Shown piece by piece: positions 19,601 through 28,683 of a stretch of 64,000 nucleotides of DNA. The translations under genes and the position numbers were made by a program. How positions within the stretch are numbered: the stretch's first letter is position 1; each line of letters begins with the position of its first letter. Below the pieces are notes generated by a model. That model saw only the letters and a list, made by a program, of their open reading frames with translations. It was not told the origin of the DNA and made no database searches. The stretch is from Gammaproteobacteria bacterium (GTDB taxonomy: Bacteria; Pseudomonadota; Gammaproteobacteria; Pseudomonadales; Azotimanducaceae), in the NCBI GenBank assembly GCA_002690865.1, contig NZGG01000024.1, positions 62,001-126,000 on the forward strand. Reading direction: 5' to 3'.

Positions 19601-20335
19601 TCATAACAGCCCACCCGTTTTAGGTGCTGGTCTGGCTCGTTGGTTGTATAACATTTTTACGCGCTGCTTTTTCTCTTCCTCCCCCATATCTGGGACTTTT
19701 TCAGGCATCTCGTTACCCGCCTCCATACCTAACCTTACTGCTGGTCGTTCCCCCATCTCTTCGAACCAGCGCTTGAAGTATCTAAATTCATCGATATCCT
19801 GCCCTTGAGTAGCCCAACCAACAGTCCATGGATAACAAATCATATCGGCTATTGTGTATTCTTTTCCGCAAATATATCGCTGATTGTATAGTTGATTATT
19901 TAAAATGCCATAAAGTCGATTTACTTCATCGGTAAACCGAGTTACCCCATAACTCAAATCGCCTTTACCTTGCGCTCGACGAAAATGACCACACTCTCCT
20001 GTCTTTGGGCCCTGATTGGCCATTTGCCAGACGACCCACTGAATAACGTTATATCGTTCTTTCAAAGTTTGAGGCAGGAACTGACCGGTTTTCTCAGCTA
20101 GATATAACATAATGGCTCCTGATTCAAATACCGAAATAGCGTCACCTCCATCAACGGGATCGTGATCAACCAAAGCTGGCATGCGATTATTAGGACAAAT
20201 ACGTAAAAATTCCTGTTCAAACTGATCACCCCTGCCGATATTGCATGGTATGAGGTTGTATTCGAGGCCACATTCCTCCATCTGAATAGTAACTTTCTTA
20301 CCATTGGGTGTTGGCCAAAAATGAAGGTCGAGCAT
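19601..20335 (-). CDS. Glutathione S-transferase, YfcG/YghU-like (Nu class)
   Basis: 244 residues from the ATG at 20335, which has TGAGGA about eight bases upstream. An ATG seven codons earlier has no SD. The thioredoxin-like N-terminal domain carries the class signature WPTPNGKKV...EE, NNRMPALVDHD (cis-Pro loop) and FESGAIMLYLAE. The helical C-terminal domain follows. YfcG-type enzymes act on disulfides and peroxides using glutathione. It is convergent with ilvD. Confidence 0.88.
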   Translation of the reverse strand: MLDLHFWPTPNGKKVTIQMEECGLEYNLIPCNIGRGDQFEQEFLRICPNNRMPALVDHDPVDGGDAISVFESGAIMLYLAEKTGQFLPQTLKERYNVIQWVVWQMANQGPKTGECGHFRRAQGKGDLSYGVTRFTDEVNRLYGILNNQLYNQRYICGKEYTIADMICYPWTVGWATQGQDIDEFRYFKRWFEEMGERPAVRLGMEAGNEMPEKVPDMGEEEKKQRVKMLYNQRARPAPKTGGLL

Positions 20336-20500
20336 AAGTGATTCCTCAGTGTACATTTAAAATTATTAGTAGCAGAATATTGCGCTTAAGTCCTAATTCC
20401 TCACTACCCACAGTTCGAGTCAACCCAAGTATTACTCTCTATTAAAGTATAGGTAGTAGGATGTTTCAACGATTGAAAGGGGAGTTTTAAAAGCCAATCA

Positions 20501-20836
20501 ATGTTAGACATTATATTTCGTATACTATCGTTGGGTTTAGTAATATTCGTCCTCGCCAAATCAATGCGAGGAATCACAGTATCGGGCTACAGTACAGCAG
20601 TACTAGTAGCGCTCACATATGCCCTAGCCAACGAGACGCTGGGTACATTATTATCATTATTAACGATGCCTCTGATAATCGTTACGATAGGTACTTTCAA
20701 GTTAATCATTAATACACTACTGCTCTTGATCACTGACCAGTTAATTGATGGCTTTCAAATTAAGGATCTACGAACTACCTTCTTAATGGCAATATTGATC
20801 ACTGTATCACATACCATATTGGACTGGACTTTTTAG
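20501..20836 (+). CDS. Small four-helix membrane protein, phage-holin-4-superfamily (YvlD-like)
   Basis: 111 residues, nearly all hydrophobic with about four membrane segments. The FAM is recognised from the TMPLIIVTIGTFKLIINTLLL pattern and the terminal D-W. Despite the family name, members are ordinary chromosomal membrane proteins of unknown role. GGGGAG lies 15 bases upstream, rather far from the ATG. It is convergent with the yejE-like gene. Confidence 0.7.
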   Translation: MLDIIFRILSLGLVIFVLAKSMRGITVSGYSTAVLVALTYALANETLGTLLSLLTMPLIIVTIGTFKLIINTLLLLITDQLIDGFQIKDLRTTFLMAILITVSHTILDWTF

Positions 20837-20846
20837 AGCACAAATC

Positions 20847-21884
20847 TTAAACATGATAATTAGTAGCTATTGTTCGACGCGGATCAAATGCATCCCGAAC
20901 GGCTTCACCAATAAATATTAATAGCGTAAGCATCAAACCTAAAGTGCAAAAACCTGTTAGCCCGAGCCATGGGGAATGTATATTGGCTTTTCCTTGTGCT
21001 AAAAGTTCCCCGAGCGAGGGAGATCCTAAAGGCAGTCCAAAACCAAGAAAATCAAGTGCAGTTAGCATAGTAACGGCTCCACTCAAGATGAAGGGAAGAA
21101 ATGTCAATGTCGCTACCATCGCATTCGGCAACACATGCCTGAGAATTATTCCCGAGTCCGAAACCCCTAATGAGCGCGCTGCGCGCACATACTCGAAATT
21201 GCGGGTACGTAACACCTCAGCTCGAACAACTCCGACCAATGGCATCCAACTAAATAACGTCAAGATTCCTAACAACCAAAACACATTAGGTGTAACGACA
21301 CTCGCCAATATTATCAAAATAAGCAAAATAGGGAGGCCTGTCCATATTTCAACGACGCGCTGTCCAAAAAGGTCTATGCGACCACCAAAATATCCTTGAA
21401 TTGCCCCCACAGTAACACCGATTACTGAACTGAGTATAGTAAGAGTAATTCCAAATAAGACCGAAAGCCGAAAACCATAGATGAGTCTCGCTAATGTATC
21501 CTTACCTGAGTCGTCGGTTCCTAACCAGTGCCTTACAGATGGTGGCGCAGGCGCCGCCTTTTCAATATATCTATCTGCGTTTTTATAATTAAAAGGAATC
21601 GGTGGCATGATAAACCAACCACCATTTTCTATCACAAGCTTTCTTATATATGGTTCCTTATACATGGGCTCGATGGGTAAATCTCCACCTAACTGCTGCT
21701 CGGTAGAGGAAAATAGAACAGGCATATAAAACTGACCTTCGTGATACATAATGATCGGCTTGTCATTAGCAATAAATTCCGCGAATAGTGAAATGAAGAA
21801 AAGCAGCAAGAAGATAACGAATGAATAATACCCACGCTTGTTACTTTTAAACTGTTGCAAACGACGATGGTTAAGCGGAGACAC
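20847..21884 (-). CDS. yejE: Peptide ABC transporter permease, YejE type
   Basis: 345 residues starting at GTG. Features are an N-terminal membrane anchor, a long periplasmic insert (GDLPIEPMYKEPYIR, GTDDSGKDTLARLIYG) and a binding-protein-dependent permease domain with the EAA-type loop EYVRAARSLGVSD. The PMYKEP insert is typical of YejE. In Escherichia coli YejABEF imports oligopeptides such as microcin C. It follows yejB with a three-base gap. Neither yejA nor yejF lies next to it. Confidence 0.92.
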   Translation of the reverse strand: MSPLNHRRLQQFKSNKRGYYSFVIFLLLFFISLFAEFIANDKPIIMYHEGQFYMPVLFSSTEQQLGGDLPIEPMYKEPYIRKLVIENGGWFIMPPIPFNYKNADRYIEKAAPAPPSVRHWLGTDDSGKDTLARLIYGFRLSVLFGITLTILSSVIGVTVGAIQGYFGGRIDLFGQRVVEIWTGLPILLILIILASVVTPNVFWLLGILTLFSWMPLVGVVRAEVLRTRNFEYVRAARSLGVSDSGIILRHVLPNAMVATLTFLPFILSGAVTMLTALDFLGFGLPLGSPSLGELLAQGKANIHSPWLGLTGFCTLGLMLTLLIFIGEAVRDAFDPRRTIATNYHV

Positions 21885-21887
21885 GGC

Positions 21888-22979
21888 TTAATCTCTCGTT
21901 TCAAAATCGATGCGAGGATCTACAAGAACATAGACCAAGTCGCCAACAAGCTGCATAAATAAAGCAATGAGAGTTAAAATAAACATCGTACCAAAAAGAA
22001 TGGGGTAATCGCGTTTGACAACCGCATCGTAACTAAGCAAGCCCATTCCATCCAGCGAAAAGATGACCTCTATAAGTAATGACCCAGTAAAAAAAATGCC
22101 TATAAACGCTGCCGGAAAACCGGCAATAATAATAAGCATCGCATTCCGGAAAATATGTCCGTATAACACTCGTCGTTCCGAGATCCCTTTCGCTCTCGCT
22201 GTCAATACAAACTGTTTACTAATCTCCTCAAGAAATGAATTCTTCGTCAGCATAGTAAGCGTCGCAAACCCACCAATAGTAAGTGCTGAAACTGGTAAAA
22301 CAAGATGCCAAAGATAGTCTAAAACTTTTTCAATCCAACTCAGTTCTTCCCAATTATCAGAAACTAAACCTCGAAGAGGGAACAAATCAAAATAGTTCCC
22401 ACCTGCAAACAGAACTATAAGCAGAATCGCAAACAAAAAACTTGGAATTGCATAACCCACAAAAATAATAGTAGAAGTCCAGATATCAAAATTCGATCCA
22501 TCTCGAACCGCCTTGGCAATACCCAAAGGGATCGAAATACTGTAAATCAGTAACAAGGACCACAAGCCAAGTGATATTGAGACAGGCATACGCTCGATCA
22601 CTAATTCTAATACTGGTCTATCCTGAAAATAACTTACTCCGAAATCAAGTTTTATATAATCAAGTAACATATTGAAAAATCGTTCATGAGCTGGTTTATC
22701 GAACCCAAATTGCTTCTCCAGAGCAGCTATCAATTCTGGGTCCAGACCGTAACTCGCTACAGTCCTACTAGATCCACCAATGTCTATTTGAGCGGTCGCT
22801 CCGCTATCACCGCCACCAGAAATACTCGAGGTGGTGGAGATACTGCCAGTTGTAAGCTCAGCTATAATCTGCTCAACAGGGCCACCCGGAGCAAACTGGA
22901 CAATCGTAAAGTTGATTAAAATTATACCCAACAAAGTTGGAATAATTAGTAAAGCTCTCTTAATCAGATACGCTGTCAT
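21888..22979 (-). CDS. yejB: Peptide ABC transporter permease, YejB type
   Basis: 363 residues with the DppB/OppB-like N-terminus ([22 protein letters not shown]) and a Gly/Ser/Thr-rich periplasmic insert near residues 42-68. YejB proteins share this layout. The permease domain includes [12 protein letters not shown] and the terminal [12 protein letters not shown]. It forms the inner-membrane channel with YejE. It is the first gene of the two-gene unit. Confidence 0.92.
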   Translation of the reverse strand: MTAYLIKRALLIIPTLLGIILINFTIVQFAPGGPVEQIIAELTTGSISTTSSISGGGDSGATAQIDIGGSSRTVASYGLDPELIAALEKQFGFDKPAHERFFNMLLDYIKLDFGVSYFQDRPVLELVIERMPVSISLGLWSLLLIYSISIPLGIAKAVRDGSNFDIWTSTIIFVGYAIPSFLFAILLIVLFAGGNYFDLFPLRGLVSDNWEELSWIEKVLDYLWHLVLPVSALTIGGFATLTMLTKNSFLEEISKQFVLTARAKGISERRVLYGHIFRNAMLIIIAGFPAAFIGIFFTGSLLIEVIFSLDGMGLLSYDAVVKRDYPILFGTMFILTLIALFMQLVGDLVYVLVDPRIDFETRD

Positions 22980-23036
22980 GATTCAAATGACCTTGAATCT
23001 ATTCATATAGTCCACTGTAATTATCGTCCACTTTCT

Positions 23037-24431
23037 TCAAGCTATCGGTGCAGTTTTTTCTTGAGCTAAGGCCCGCTCAATGCGCCCATCAATTGTGCGA
23101 TTAACCCAGCGCCAAGAAATAAGAGCTACTACAATGGTAGTGATAACGGTACCTATATATATACCCATGTAACCGAACAGATAATTACCAACCAAAACAA
23201 GCGGGATATGAATAATAATCATTCTTAAAAGAGAAATAACTAAAGGTGGCATCGGTTTCCCCAAAGCATTAAAACAATGCGTTGCATTAAAAGTAAGCCC
23301 CATCAAAATCACAGCCAAAGCCCCTATTCGCAAATAATCGTAGGCTGCAGTCTGAACCAAAGGATCACTATTAATAAGAGCAACGAAAAACTTTCCAAAT
23401 ACTAACAGTATCAAATAAGAAAGAATCCCCCACCCAATAACAATCAGATCAGCTGTGCGGGTAGCGACTTTAACCCGATTATAAAACCCAGCACCCCAAT
23501 TTTGGCCAACTATAGGGGAGAGGCTCATCGAAACCGCAAAGATCACCATTATTGTCATGAATTGAATGCGCATCGCTACTCCATATCCGGCAACAACGGC
23601 CGTTCCATGGCCTGCTAACAATCGAGTAATTACTGCCATTGACACTGGCATTATTAAGTTTGCGGCAATTGCAGGTAGTCCGACGTGTAACATATCTTTG
23701 ACCGATTGCTTGAACCCCTCCAACTCAAACAACATCATCCTATCCCGGAATGCGAAATAATAAAAAAATACCAATATTTCAAGAAATCGAGCAACCACAA
23801 AACTTAAGGCCGCGCCTTGAAGTCCCAGTTCGGGTAAAGGTCCGATACCAAAAATAAACAATGGTGCGATGCCTATATGTAATAACGCACCAAGTGCGGA
23901 AAGATAACCTGGTCTAACAGCATCGCCCGTTGACCTCATCAAAGTTATACCAACGTTAGTCATAGCAAAGACAGGCATACCAATAAGCCAGATTGTCATA
24001 TAGGAGACGATAAGCGGAAGAACTTGCTCACTTGCACCTAAAAGGCTAAATATGGGCATCAGAAAGAAATACGCAATAACACCAATTAAAATTGAGAGTA
24101 CGGTTACCACTGCGAGACAATGAGTACTTAACCTTCTTACCCTCCGCATATCGCCACCCCCAATATTTCGAGCGGCCACCGATCCTGCTCCAACGGCGAG
24201 ACCAAAAGCTACGGACTGTAATGTCATTACTACTGGGAGAGTGAAACTAATAGCAGCCAGCTCATTCGTACCCACCATACCGATATAAATGGTCTCAACC
24301 AAAGTTGCGACGTTATAAGAAATCATCGACAACATGAGAAAACCAGCAAGACGAAAAATGTGCCGTATTATAGGACCTGCTGTTAGGTCACGATGGCGCG
24401 ACCGCTGGTTGGTTCCATCAATTTTTTTCAT
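23037..24431 (-). CDS. MATE family multidrug exporter
   Basis: 464 residues from the ATG at 24431. The frame stays open upstream but would run into the tRNA gene, so the longer form is rejected. Twelve hydrophobic segments in two homologous halves are visible, with the N-terminal MATE pattern RLAGFLMLSMISYNVATLV and the second-half GQNWGAG motif. MATE proteins export cationic drugs or metabolites by Na+ or H+ antiport. Whether it belongs with yejB downstream (57-base gap) is unclear. Confidence 0.9.
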   Translation of the reverse strand: MKKIDGTNQRSRHRDLTAGPIIRHIFRLAGFLMLSMISYNVATLVETIYIGMVGTNELAAISFTLPVVMTLQSVAFGLAVGAGSVAARNIGGGDMRRVRRLSTHCLAVVTVLSILIGVIAYFFLMPIFSLLGASEQVLPLIVSYMTIWLIGMPVFAMTNVGITLMRSTGDAVRPGYLSALGALLHIGIAPLFIFGIGPLPELGLQGAALSFVVARFLEILVFFYYFAFRDRMMLFELEGFKQSVKDMLHVGLPAIAANLIMPVSMAVITRLLAGHGTAVVAGYGVAMRIQFMTIMVIFAVSMSLSPIVGQNWGAGFYNRVKVATRTADLIVIGWGILSYLILLVFGKFFVALINSDPLVQTAAYDYLRIGALAVILMGLTFNATHCFNALGKPMPPLVISLLRMIIIHIPLVLVGNYLFGYMGIYIGTVITTIVVALISWRWVNRTIDGRIERALAQEKTAPIA

Positions 24432-24461
24432 GGCTCTTTGGTGTAAAAGAAATACAGGAGT

Positions 24462-24538
24462 TGGCCCGCCCAGAGAGATTCGAACTCCCGACACCCAGGT
24501 TCGAAGCCTGGTGCTCTATCCAGCTGAGCTATGGGCGG
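24462..24538 (-). tRNA. tRNA-Arg, anticodon TCG
   Basis: On the minus strand a complete cloverleaf can be drawn. The acceptor stem is CCGCCCA/TGGGCGG; the D arm is GCTC...GAGC. The anticodon stem CCAGG/CCTGG carries loop CTTCGAA, and the T arm is GGGAG-TTCGAAT-CTCTC (one G-T pair). G73 and an encoded CCA follow. Anticodon TCG reads CGA (Arg). Length is 77 with CCA. It lies 30 bases upstream of the MATE start. Confidence 0.95.
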
Positions 24539-24608
24539 AGATACTACTTCCCTTATTGTATCGACAAATTCTCTAAGATGCAGAAAAGTGTCTATAAAGA
24601 TTGTTAAA

Positions 24609-25988
24609 TTATTGTGCGCAAAATGAATAAATCGTCGCGTTGCGAAAAATAAACTGAAGCCTTCCATCCTTCACATCATCCACATCCATTTTCATCTGCC
24701 AGATAATTTTCTTATCTGTGACACTTTCAGTAAAAACCTGACTCTCATTAATGATATCACTCTGTTGATTTAATAATCGCACTACAAGCTCGCCTTGTTC
24801 TTGAATATCAGCCGAAACCTTGAATTGCTCTCCGTTAATGACTGGCTTTGTTATAATTGAGCCTGGCTCTTCATTTGCTCTGTAACCGGCAAACCCATCT
24901 GGTCGTAAAGTTGCTAAGCAAAGAAACCCATTCCTCCAACCCGTATGAAGGCCATCACTACCTCCATAAAAAATTCGGATTTCATCTTCAAGAAAGATTG
25001 GATTCGCTGCTGTATAGATGCAACCCCAGTCATAATCAAATTCATTACCCTCGTTAGATATAAAAGGTATCCCAGGTAAGACTCTCTGCCACTTCCTGGT
25101 ATCTGGGCTCCAAGTGAGCTCTGCCCAAACGCGATCAGTATCCTGGTCATGAATCGCCACGATTCCTAAATAAACGCCCGCGTGATAAAAAATAGGCATC
25201 GAGTAAAGTTGTTTATTCGTATCTAGGCCTTCTAATATGATTTCAGTCTTTTCCCAATTCTCAAAGTCATCGCTAGAAGTTCTTGCAACCTGACGCACAT
25301 GCTTCTCACTGGTTTTCCCCCATTGCCGGGTAATACCGACATATTTCCCTAGGTCGGCAGACCACAAAGCATTATTGTGCGTATCCCCTGCGCTATCTGC
25401 CTCTGGACAAGCAATCGCAGGGGCCCAGTGAAGACCATCTCTTGAGTAAGCAATTGATAAGATGTTCGACTTGAGTAATGCCTTGTAACGTCGATTAGGA
25501 TCTGATTCATACAGATCTTTGAAGACTCCAGTCCCATGGGGGCCTCTCCATACTTTTTCTCCCTCTTCACCTCGCCGAACTTCGCCTCGCCACAGGATAT
25601 TATTTGCTGTGTTTCCTTCGAACTCCACAAGTCCTAACTCAGGCTTTTCCCAGACAATTCCATCAACCGATGTGGCATAACAGAGGGCCATTTCCCGATT
25701 TTTTGGAGCCCAATACTTTTCTTGACGCTCTTCAATAGTCATCCCTAAAGCTGAATTATCAACAATAAAAGGGCTATACCAACATTTATATATAGCTTCC
25801 TCATCATCGTAAATAATATTAGCGTAGAGGTTATCAAAACGAACCTCCCAAGGTTTGTCCTCTCCAAATAATGGATTACTACTATGTTTCTTGACAGTTC
25901 CCAGTATCAGCTTTGTTTTTTCTGTATTCTCAATGATACGATCATCAAGCAACAGATATCTTTGCTCATCTGGATGCTCTGACTTCAT
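24609..25988 (-). CDS. Glycoside-hydrolase-like beta-propeller protein (GH32/43-type fold)
   Basis: 459 residues, no signal peptide. Repeated blade-like motifs suggest a five-bladed propeller of the GH43/GH32 superfamily: YKCWYSP, CYATSVDGIVWEKPELG, YKALL...IAYSRDGLHW, FYHAGVYLGIV and IRIFYGGSDG. The C-terminal 100 residues look like a beta-sandwich. Such proteins act on or bind sugars; exact activity is unknown. It is divergent from a sialic-acid-lyase-like gene, which hints at a shared carbohydrate pathway. Confidence 0.6.
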   Translation of the reverse strand: MKSEHPDEQRYLLLDDRIIENTEKTKLILGTVKKHSSNPLFGEDKPWEVRFDNLYANIIYDDEEAIYKCWYSPFIVDNSALGMTIEERQEKYWAPKNREMALCYATSVDGIVWEKPELGLVEFEGNTANNILWRGEVRRGEEGEKVWRGPHGTGVFKDLYESDPNRRYKALLKSNILSIAYSRDGLHWAPAIACPEADSAGDTHNNALWSADLGKYVGITRQWGKTSEKHVRQVARTSSDDFENWEKTEIILEGLDTNKQLYSMPIFYHAGVYLGIVAIHDQDTDRVWAELTWSPDTRKWQRVLPGIPFISNEGNEFDYDWGCIYTAANPIFLEDEIRIFYGGSDGLHTGWRNGFLCLATLRPDGFAGYRANEEPGSIITKPVINGEQFKVSADIQEQGELVVRLLNQQSDIINESQVFTESVTDKKIIWQMKMDVDDVKDGRLQFIFRNATIYSFCAQ

Positions 25989-26109
25989 AGTGATGCTACC
26001 TGTAGGGATGTTGGTGACAATAATCCCGTAAATGTAGAAAGATTTCCATTACTACTAGTACTTTATGTATAACTTTGAGAACATTTCAAGATGAAAAGAG
26101 AGGCATTCG

Positions 26110-27024
26110 TTGGATATTAAAGACTGGTCTGGATTAATAGCAGCAACCTTTACTCCCATGCAGAATAATGGTGAATTAAATATTTCTGCGATTCCATCAA
26201 TTGTGTCCCAATTACTAAAAGAGGGCGCGGCAGGATTGTATGTCTGTGGTGGAACTGGCGAGGGAATCTCATTGACAAATGATGAGCGAATGGCAGTAGC
26301 AGAAGCCTATATCAGTGCTGCTAATGGGAAAGTCCCTGTATTTATCCATGTGGGTCAGGATAGTTTGTTTGCTGCCCGAGAATTGGCTAAACATGCTATG
26401 GAAATAGGCGCGACTGGCATCTCTGCAATAACTCCTACTTACTTTAAGCCAACCTCTACTGGCGCTTTGATTGATAGCTTGAAAGTCATTGTTGAGGGCG
26501 CGCCGAACTTACCATTTATTTATTATCATTTCCCAGGAAAGTCTACATTACAACTAAACCTTAATGAATTTATTGAGGTTGCTAGTAATGAATTGCCTTC
26601 AATGTATGCAATCAAATTTACAGATCCAAAACTCCACGATTTACAATCCATACTGCATACTTCAAATCATAAAATTAAAGTCTTCTTTGGTACCGACGAA
26701 ATGCTATTAGCCGGACTTGCCGTAGGAGCTTCCGGAGCTATAGGAAGCACTTATAATTTCGCCCTTCCGCTTTACTCTAAACTAATCGAGGCTTGGCAAA
26801 ACAATGACCTAGCCAAGGCCAAGTATCTACAGAATTTATCAGTTACTTTGGTAAACACATTCGCACCGTTTGGTGGGATTGAAGGGCAAAAAGCAATAAT
26901 GAGCATGGTAGGCATGGAGTGCGGTCCTACTCGACTGCCATTGAATAGGTTGACAGCATCTGCAGTTGAAGAGCTCAGATTAAAACTTGAGGATATTGGG
27001 TTCTTCGAATGGGGCAGACCATGA
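26110..27024 (+). CDS. N-acetylneuraminate lyase-like aldolase (DapA/NanA superfamily)
   Basis: 304 residues, a (beta/alpha)8 Schiff-base aldolase. Visible are CGGTGEG (pyruvate carboxylate binding), the catalytic Tyr pair in IYYHFPG (residues 138-139) and the Schiff-base Lys169 in AIKFTD. The region FFGTDEMLLAGLAVGASGAI matches N-acetylneuraminate lyases better than dihydrodipicolinate synthase. Start is TTG at 26110, with AGAGAGG seven bases before it. It would cleave a sialic acid or related 2-keto-3-deoxy sugar acid to pyruvate. No other nan gene is present, so the substrate is inference. Confidence 0.8.
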   Translation: MDIKDWSGLIAATFTPMQNNGELNISAIPSIVSQLLKEGAAGLYVCGGTGEGISLTNDERMAVAEAYISAANGKVPVFIHVGQDSLFAARELAKHAMEIGATGISAITPTYFKPTSTGALIDSLKVIVEGAPNLPFIYYHFPGKSTLQLNLNEFIEVASNELPSMYAIKFTDPKLHDLQSILHTSNHKIKVFFGTDEMLLAGLAVGASGAIGSTYNFALPLYSKLIEAWQNNDLAKAKYLQNLSVTLVNTFAPFGGIEGQKAIMSMVGMECGPTRLPLNRLTASAVEELRLKLEDIGFFEWGRP

Positions 27025-27241
27025 AATAGAATCAGTTACCTATTCCTTAATAATAAGCGGCTTTGAGCCAATCGACTATCCTAGAAATTTTATTCTCATT
27101 TTATAAGTTCCCAAAGTTTAAAAAAATAGAGTACAAGTGTAAAAATAAGGTGAGATCAGGCTACGCTTAATATTTAATTGACTTTTATGAATATAAAATT
27201 AACTTTTTTTCTGGATGAATAGCTGAAAAAACATTAATGTT

Positions 27242-27276
27242 AGTGGCCATTCACTGATAACTCCAAAGAAGTTATC
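27242..27276 (+). promoter_or_regulatory. Two adjacent inverted repeats upstream of an SDR gene
   Basis: AGTG-GCCATT-CACT (27242-27255) is followed directly by GATAACT-CCAAAGA-AGTTATC (27256-27276), the latter a perfect seven-base stem with a seven-base loop. They end 19 bases before the SDR start and just before its AGAGG ribosome-binding site. They could be an operator or a translational hairpin; there is no T-run. Confidence 0.35.
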
Positions 27277-27295
27277 GCTATTTTGAGAGGCGTAA

Positions 27296-28087
27296 ATGAT
27301 AGAGAATATTTTCTCCATGGAAGGAAAAGTCTGCGTAATTACGGGTGGATCAACCGGGCTCGGTAGCTATATGGCACAGGGGTTTTTAGAAGCAGGAGCA
27401 TCACGAGTTTATATAACTGCCCGTTCCGAAGAGAAGTTATTAACGAAAGCAAAAGAACTTTCTGGAATAGCGAAAGGCGAATGCATTCCTATTACTGGCG
27501 ATCTGAGTTCGATCGAGGGGGTAGACGCACTAGCTGGTAGCCTCCGCGAAAAAGAAAAATGCATCGATGTCTTAGTAAATAATGCTGGTATTGGGACAGG
27601 TGGCCCATTCAGCGAATTGAAACCAGAAACATGGGATATCACGATGGATCTCAATGTTAAATCCCCAGTTTTTCTCACACAAAAACTGCGTGATCTATTA
27701 GGTGTCAATGCAACAGCAACAGATCCTTCGCGAGTAATCTTCATAGCGTCAGTTGCAGCAAGTTATTCGATTGAAGGAGTTTTAGCGTACTCAACGAGTA
27801 AAAATGCGGTCGAACACGTTGTACCAACACTTGCTCTCGCGCTCTGCGAGGAGAATATCCTAGTCAATGCCGTTTCTCCCGGACGCTTTTTCTCGGAAAT
27901 GACTCGAGGGGCATGGCAAGATTCCGAAGCAGAGAGATATCAGGCAGAGCTAAAACGTATTCCAGCCCACCGATATGGTGATATGGAGGATATTGCAGGA
28001 GTGGCCATCATGCTTTGCAGCCGTGCCGGTTCATATTTTACTGGGGAAGTACTCAATCTAGATGGAGGTCACAGATTGAGGCATTGA
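27296..28087 (+). CDS. Short-chain dehydrogenase/reductase
   Basis: 263 residues with TGGSTGLG near residue 16, NNAGIG near 97 and the active-site pattern SVAASYSIEGVLAYSTSK. The C-terminal LNLDGGHRLR is typical of classical SDRs such as FabG, RhlG or sugar-acid dehydrogenases. AGAGG precedes the start. It lies between the sialate-lyase-like gene and the candidate selenoprotein. Substrate unknown. Confidence 0.85.
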   Translation: MIENIFSMEGKVCVITGGSTGLGSYMAQGFLEAGASRVYITARSEEKLLTKAKELSGIAKGECIPITGDLSSIEGVDALAGSLREKEKCIDVLVNNAGIGTGGPFSELKPETWDITMDLNVKSPVFLTQKLRDLLGVNATATDPSRVIFIASVAASYSIEGVLAYSTSKNAVEHVVPTLALALCEENILVNAVSPGRFFSEMTRGAWQDSEAERYQAELKRIPAHRYGDMEDIAGVAIMLCSRAGSYFTGEVLNLDGGHRLRH

Positions 28088-28165
28088 CGTTATAAAGAAT
28101 ATATCGTAAAAATATTCGATATCAGAAATTACACCTTCGAAGCAAAGATTGGGTAGCTAGAAAAA

Positions 28166-28663
28166 ATGGAAAAATTGATCAGCGGGGACTTCTTCCCAGA
28201 GATGAAACTTAATATTGCAGGTGGCGGATCTTTAATACTACCCCGCGATCTAGATGCTCCTCTTACAATTATGTTGTTTTATCGAGGATATTGGTGACCT
28301 TATTGCATCCGTCAATTAAACGGATATAACGAGCGCCGTGACGCGTTCGCAGAACAGGGAGCTAAGATTATTGCCGCAGTTGCAGATACTGAAGAAAATA
28401 CTTTGAAAGTAGCGGAGACACTTGAGTTTCAGATTGCCTATGGGATAACGAAAGAGCAGTCTGAGGCCCTAGGTTCTTGGTGGAGTGCAATAGGCCGGAT
28501 GGAATTCATACAACCTAGCGAGTTTGTTTTGTCAAACGATGGCAAAGTGATCGCTTCTACTTATAGCCACGGTCCAATTGGCCGAATGGATACCACTGAA
28601 ACTCTGACTTATATATCCCGTGACCAATTCGATACTTTGCGTGAGGATCACAAGAAGGATTAG
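28166..28663 (+). CDS. Peroxiredoxin/redoxin-like protein with in-frame TGA (candidate selenocysteine, UxxC)
   Basis: Reading from the ATG at 28166, the frame is open to 28663 except for one TGA at 28295-28297. Translation around it is FYRGYW-TGA-PYCIRQL, and in the AhpC/TSA 'redoxin' family the same place reads FYRGxWCPYC. The TGA thus falls exactly on the first active-site Cys (residue 44, partner Cys47). Downstream the family pattern continues without drift (AFAEQGAKIIAAVAD, EFVLSNDGKVIASTYS, GPIGR). If decoded as Sec the protein is 165 residues with a UxxC motif, a known Sec site in Prx-like selenoproteins. Alternatives are a recent nonsense mutation or a base error. SD is weak; an internal ATG at 28202 is also possible. 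No sel genes lie in the window. Confidence 0.7.
28300..28349 (+). promoter_or_regulatory. Hairpins downstream of the in-frame TGA (SECIS-like candidates)
   Basis: Hairpin 1: TTAT/ATAA (28300-28303, 28326-28329), a three-base bulge TGC, then ATCCGT/ACGGAT (28307-28312, 28320-28325) with loop CAATTAA. The loop starts 15 bases after the TGA, the distance expected of a bacterial SECIS, but lacks the loop G. Hairpin 2: CGAGCGC/GCGTTCG (28330-28336, 28343-28349, one G-T pair) with loop CGTGAC, G at loop position 2, but about 39 bases after the TGA. Each meets part of the bacterial SECIS consensus; neither meets all of it. Confidence 0.35.
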
Positions 28664-28683
28664 CTCTTCCTGTGATCCCCTTC

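Noticed and set aside
19577-19602. Bidirectional terminator between ilvD and the glutathione transferase gene
   Set aside because: Only an imperfect, A+T-only stem can be formed, with no G+C core.
24432-24494. An extended MATE protein starting upstream at 24494
   Set aside because: The extension runs into the tRNA-Arg gene and is not MATE-like.
28403-28663. A separate 86-residue protein starting at the ATG at 28403
   Set aside because: It is the C-terminal half of the redoxin whose N-terminal half lies in the same frame upstream of the TGA.
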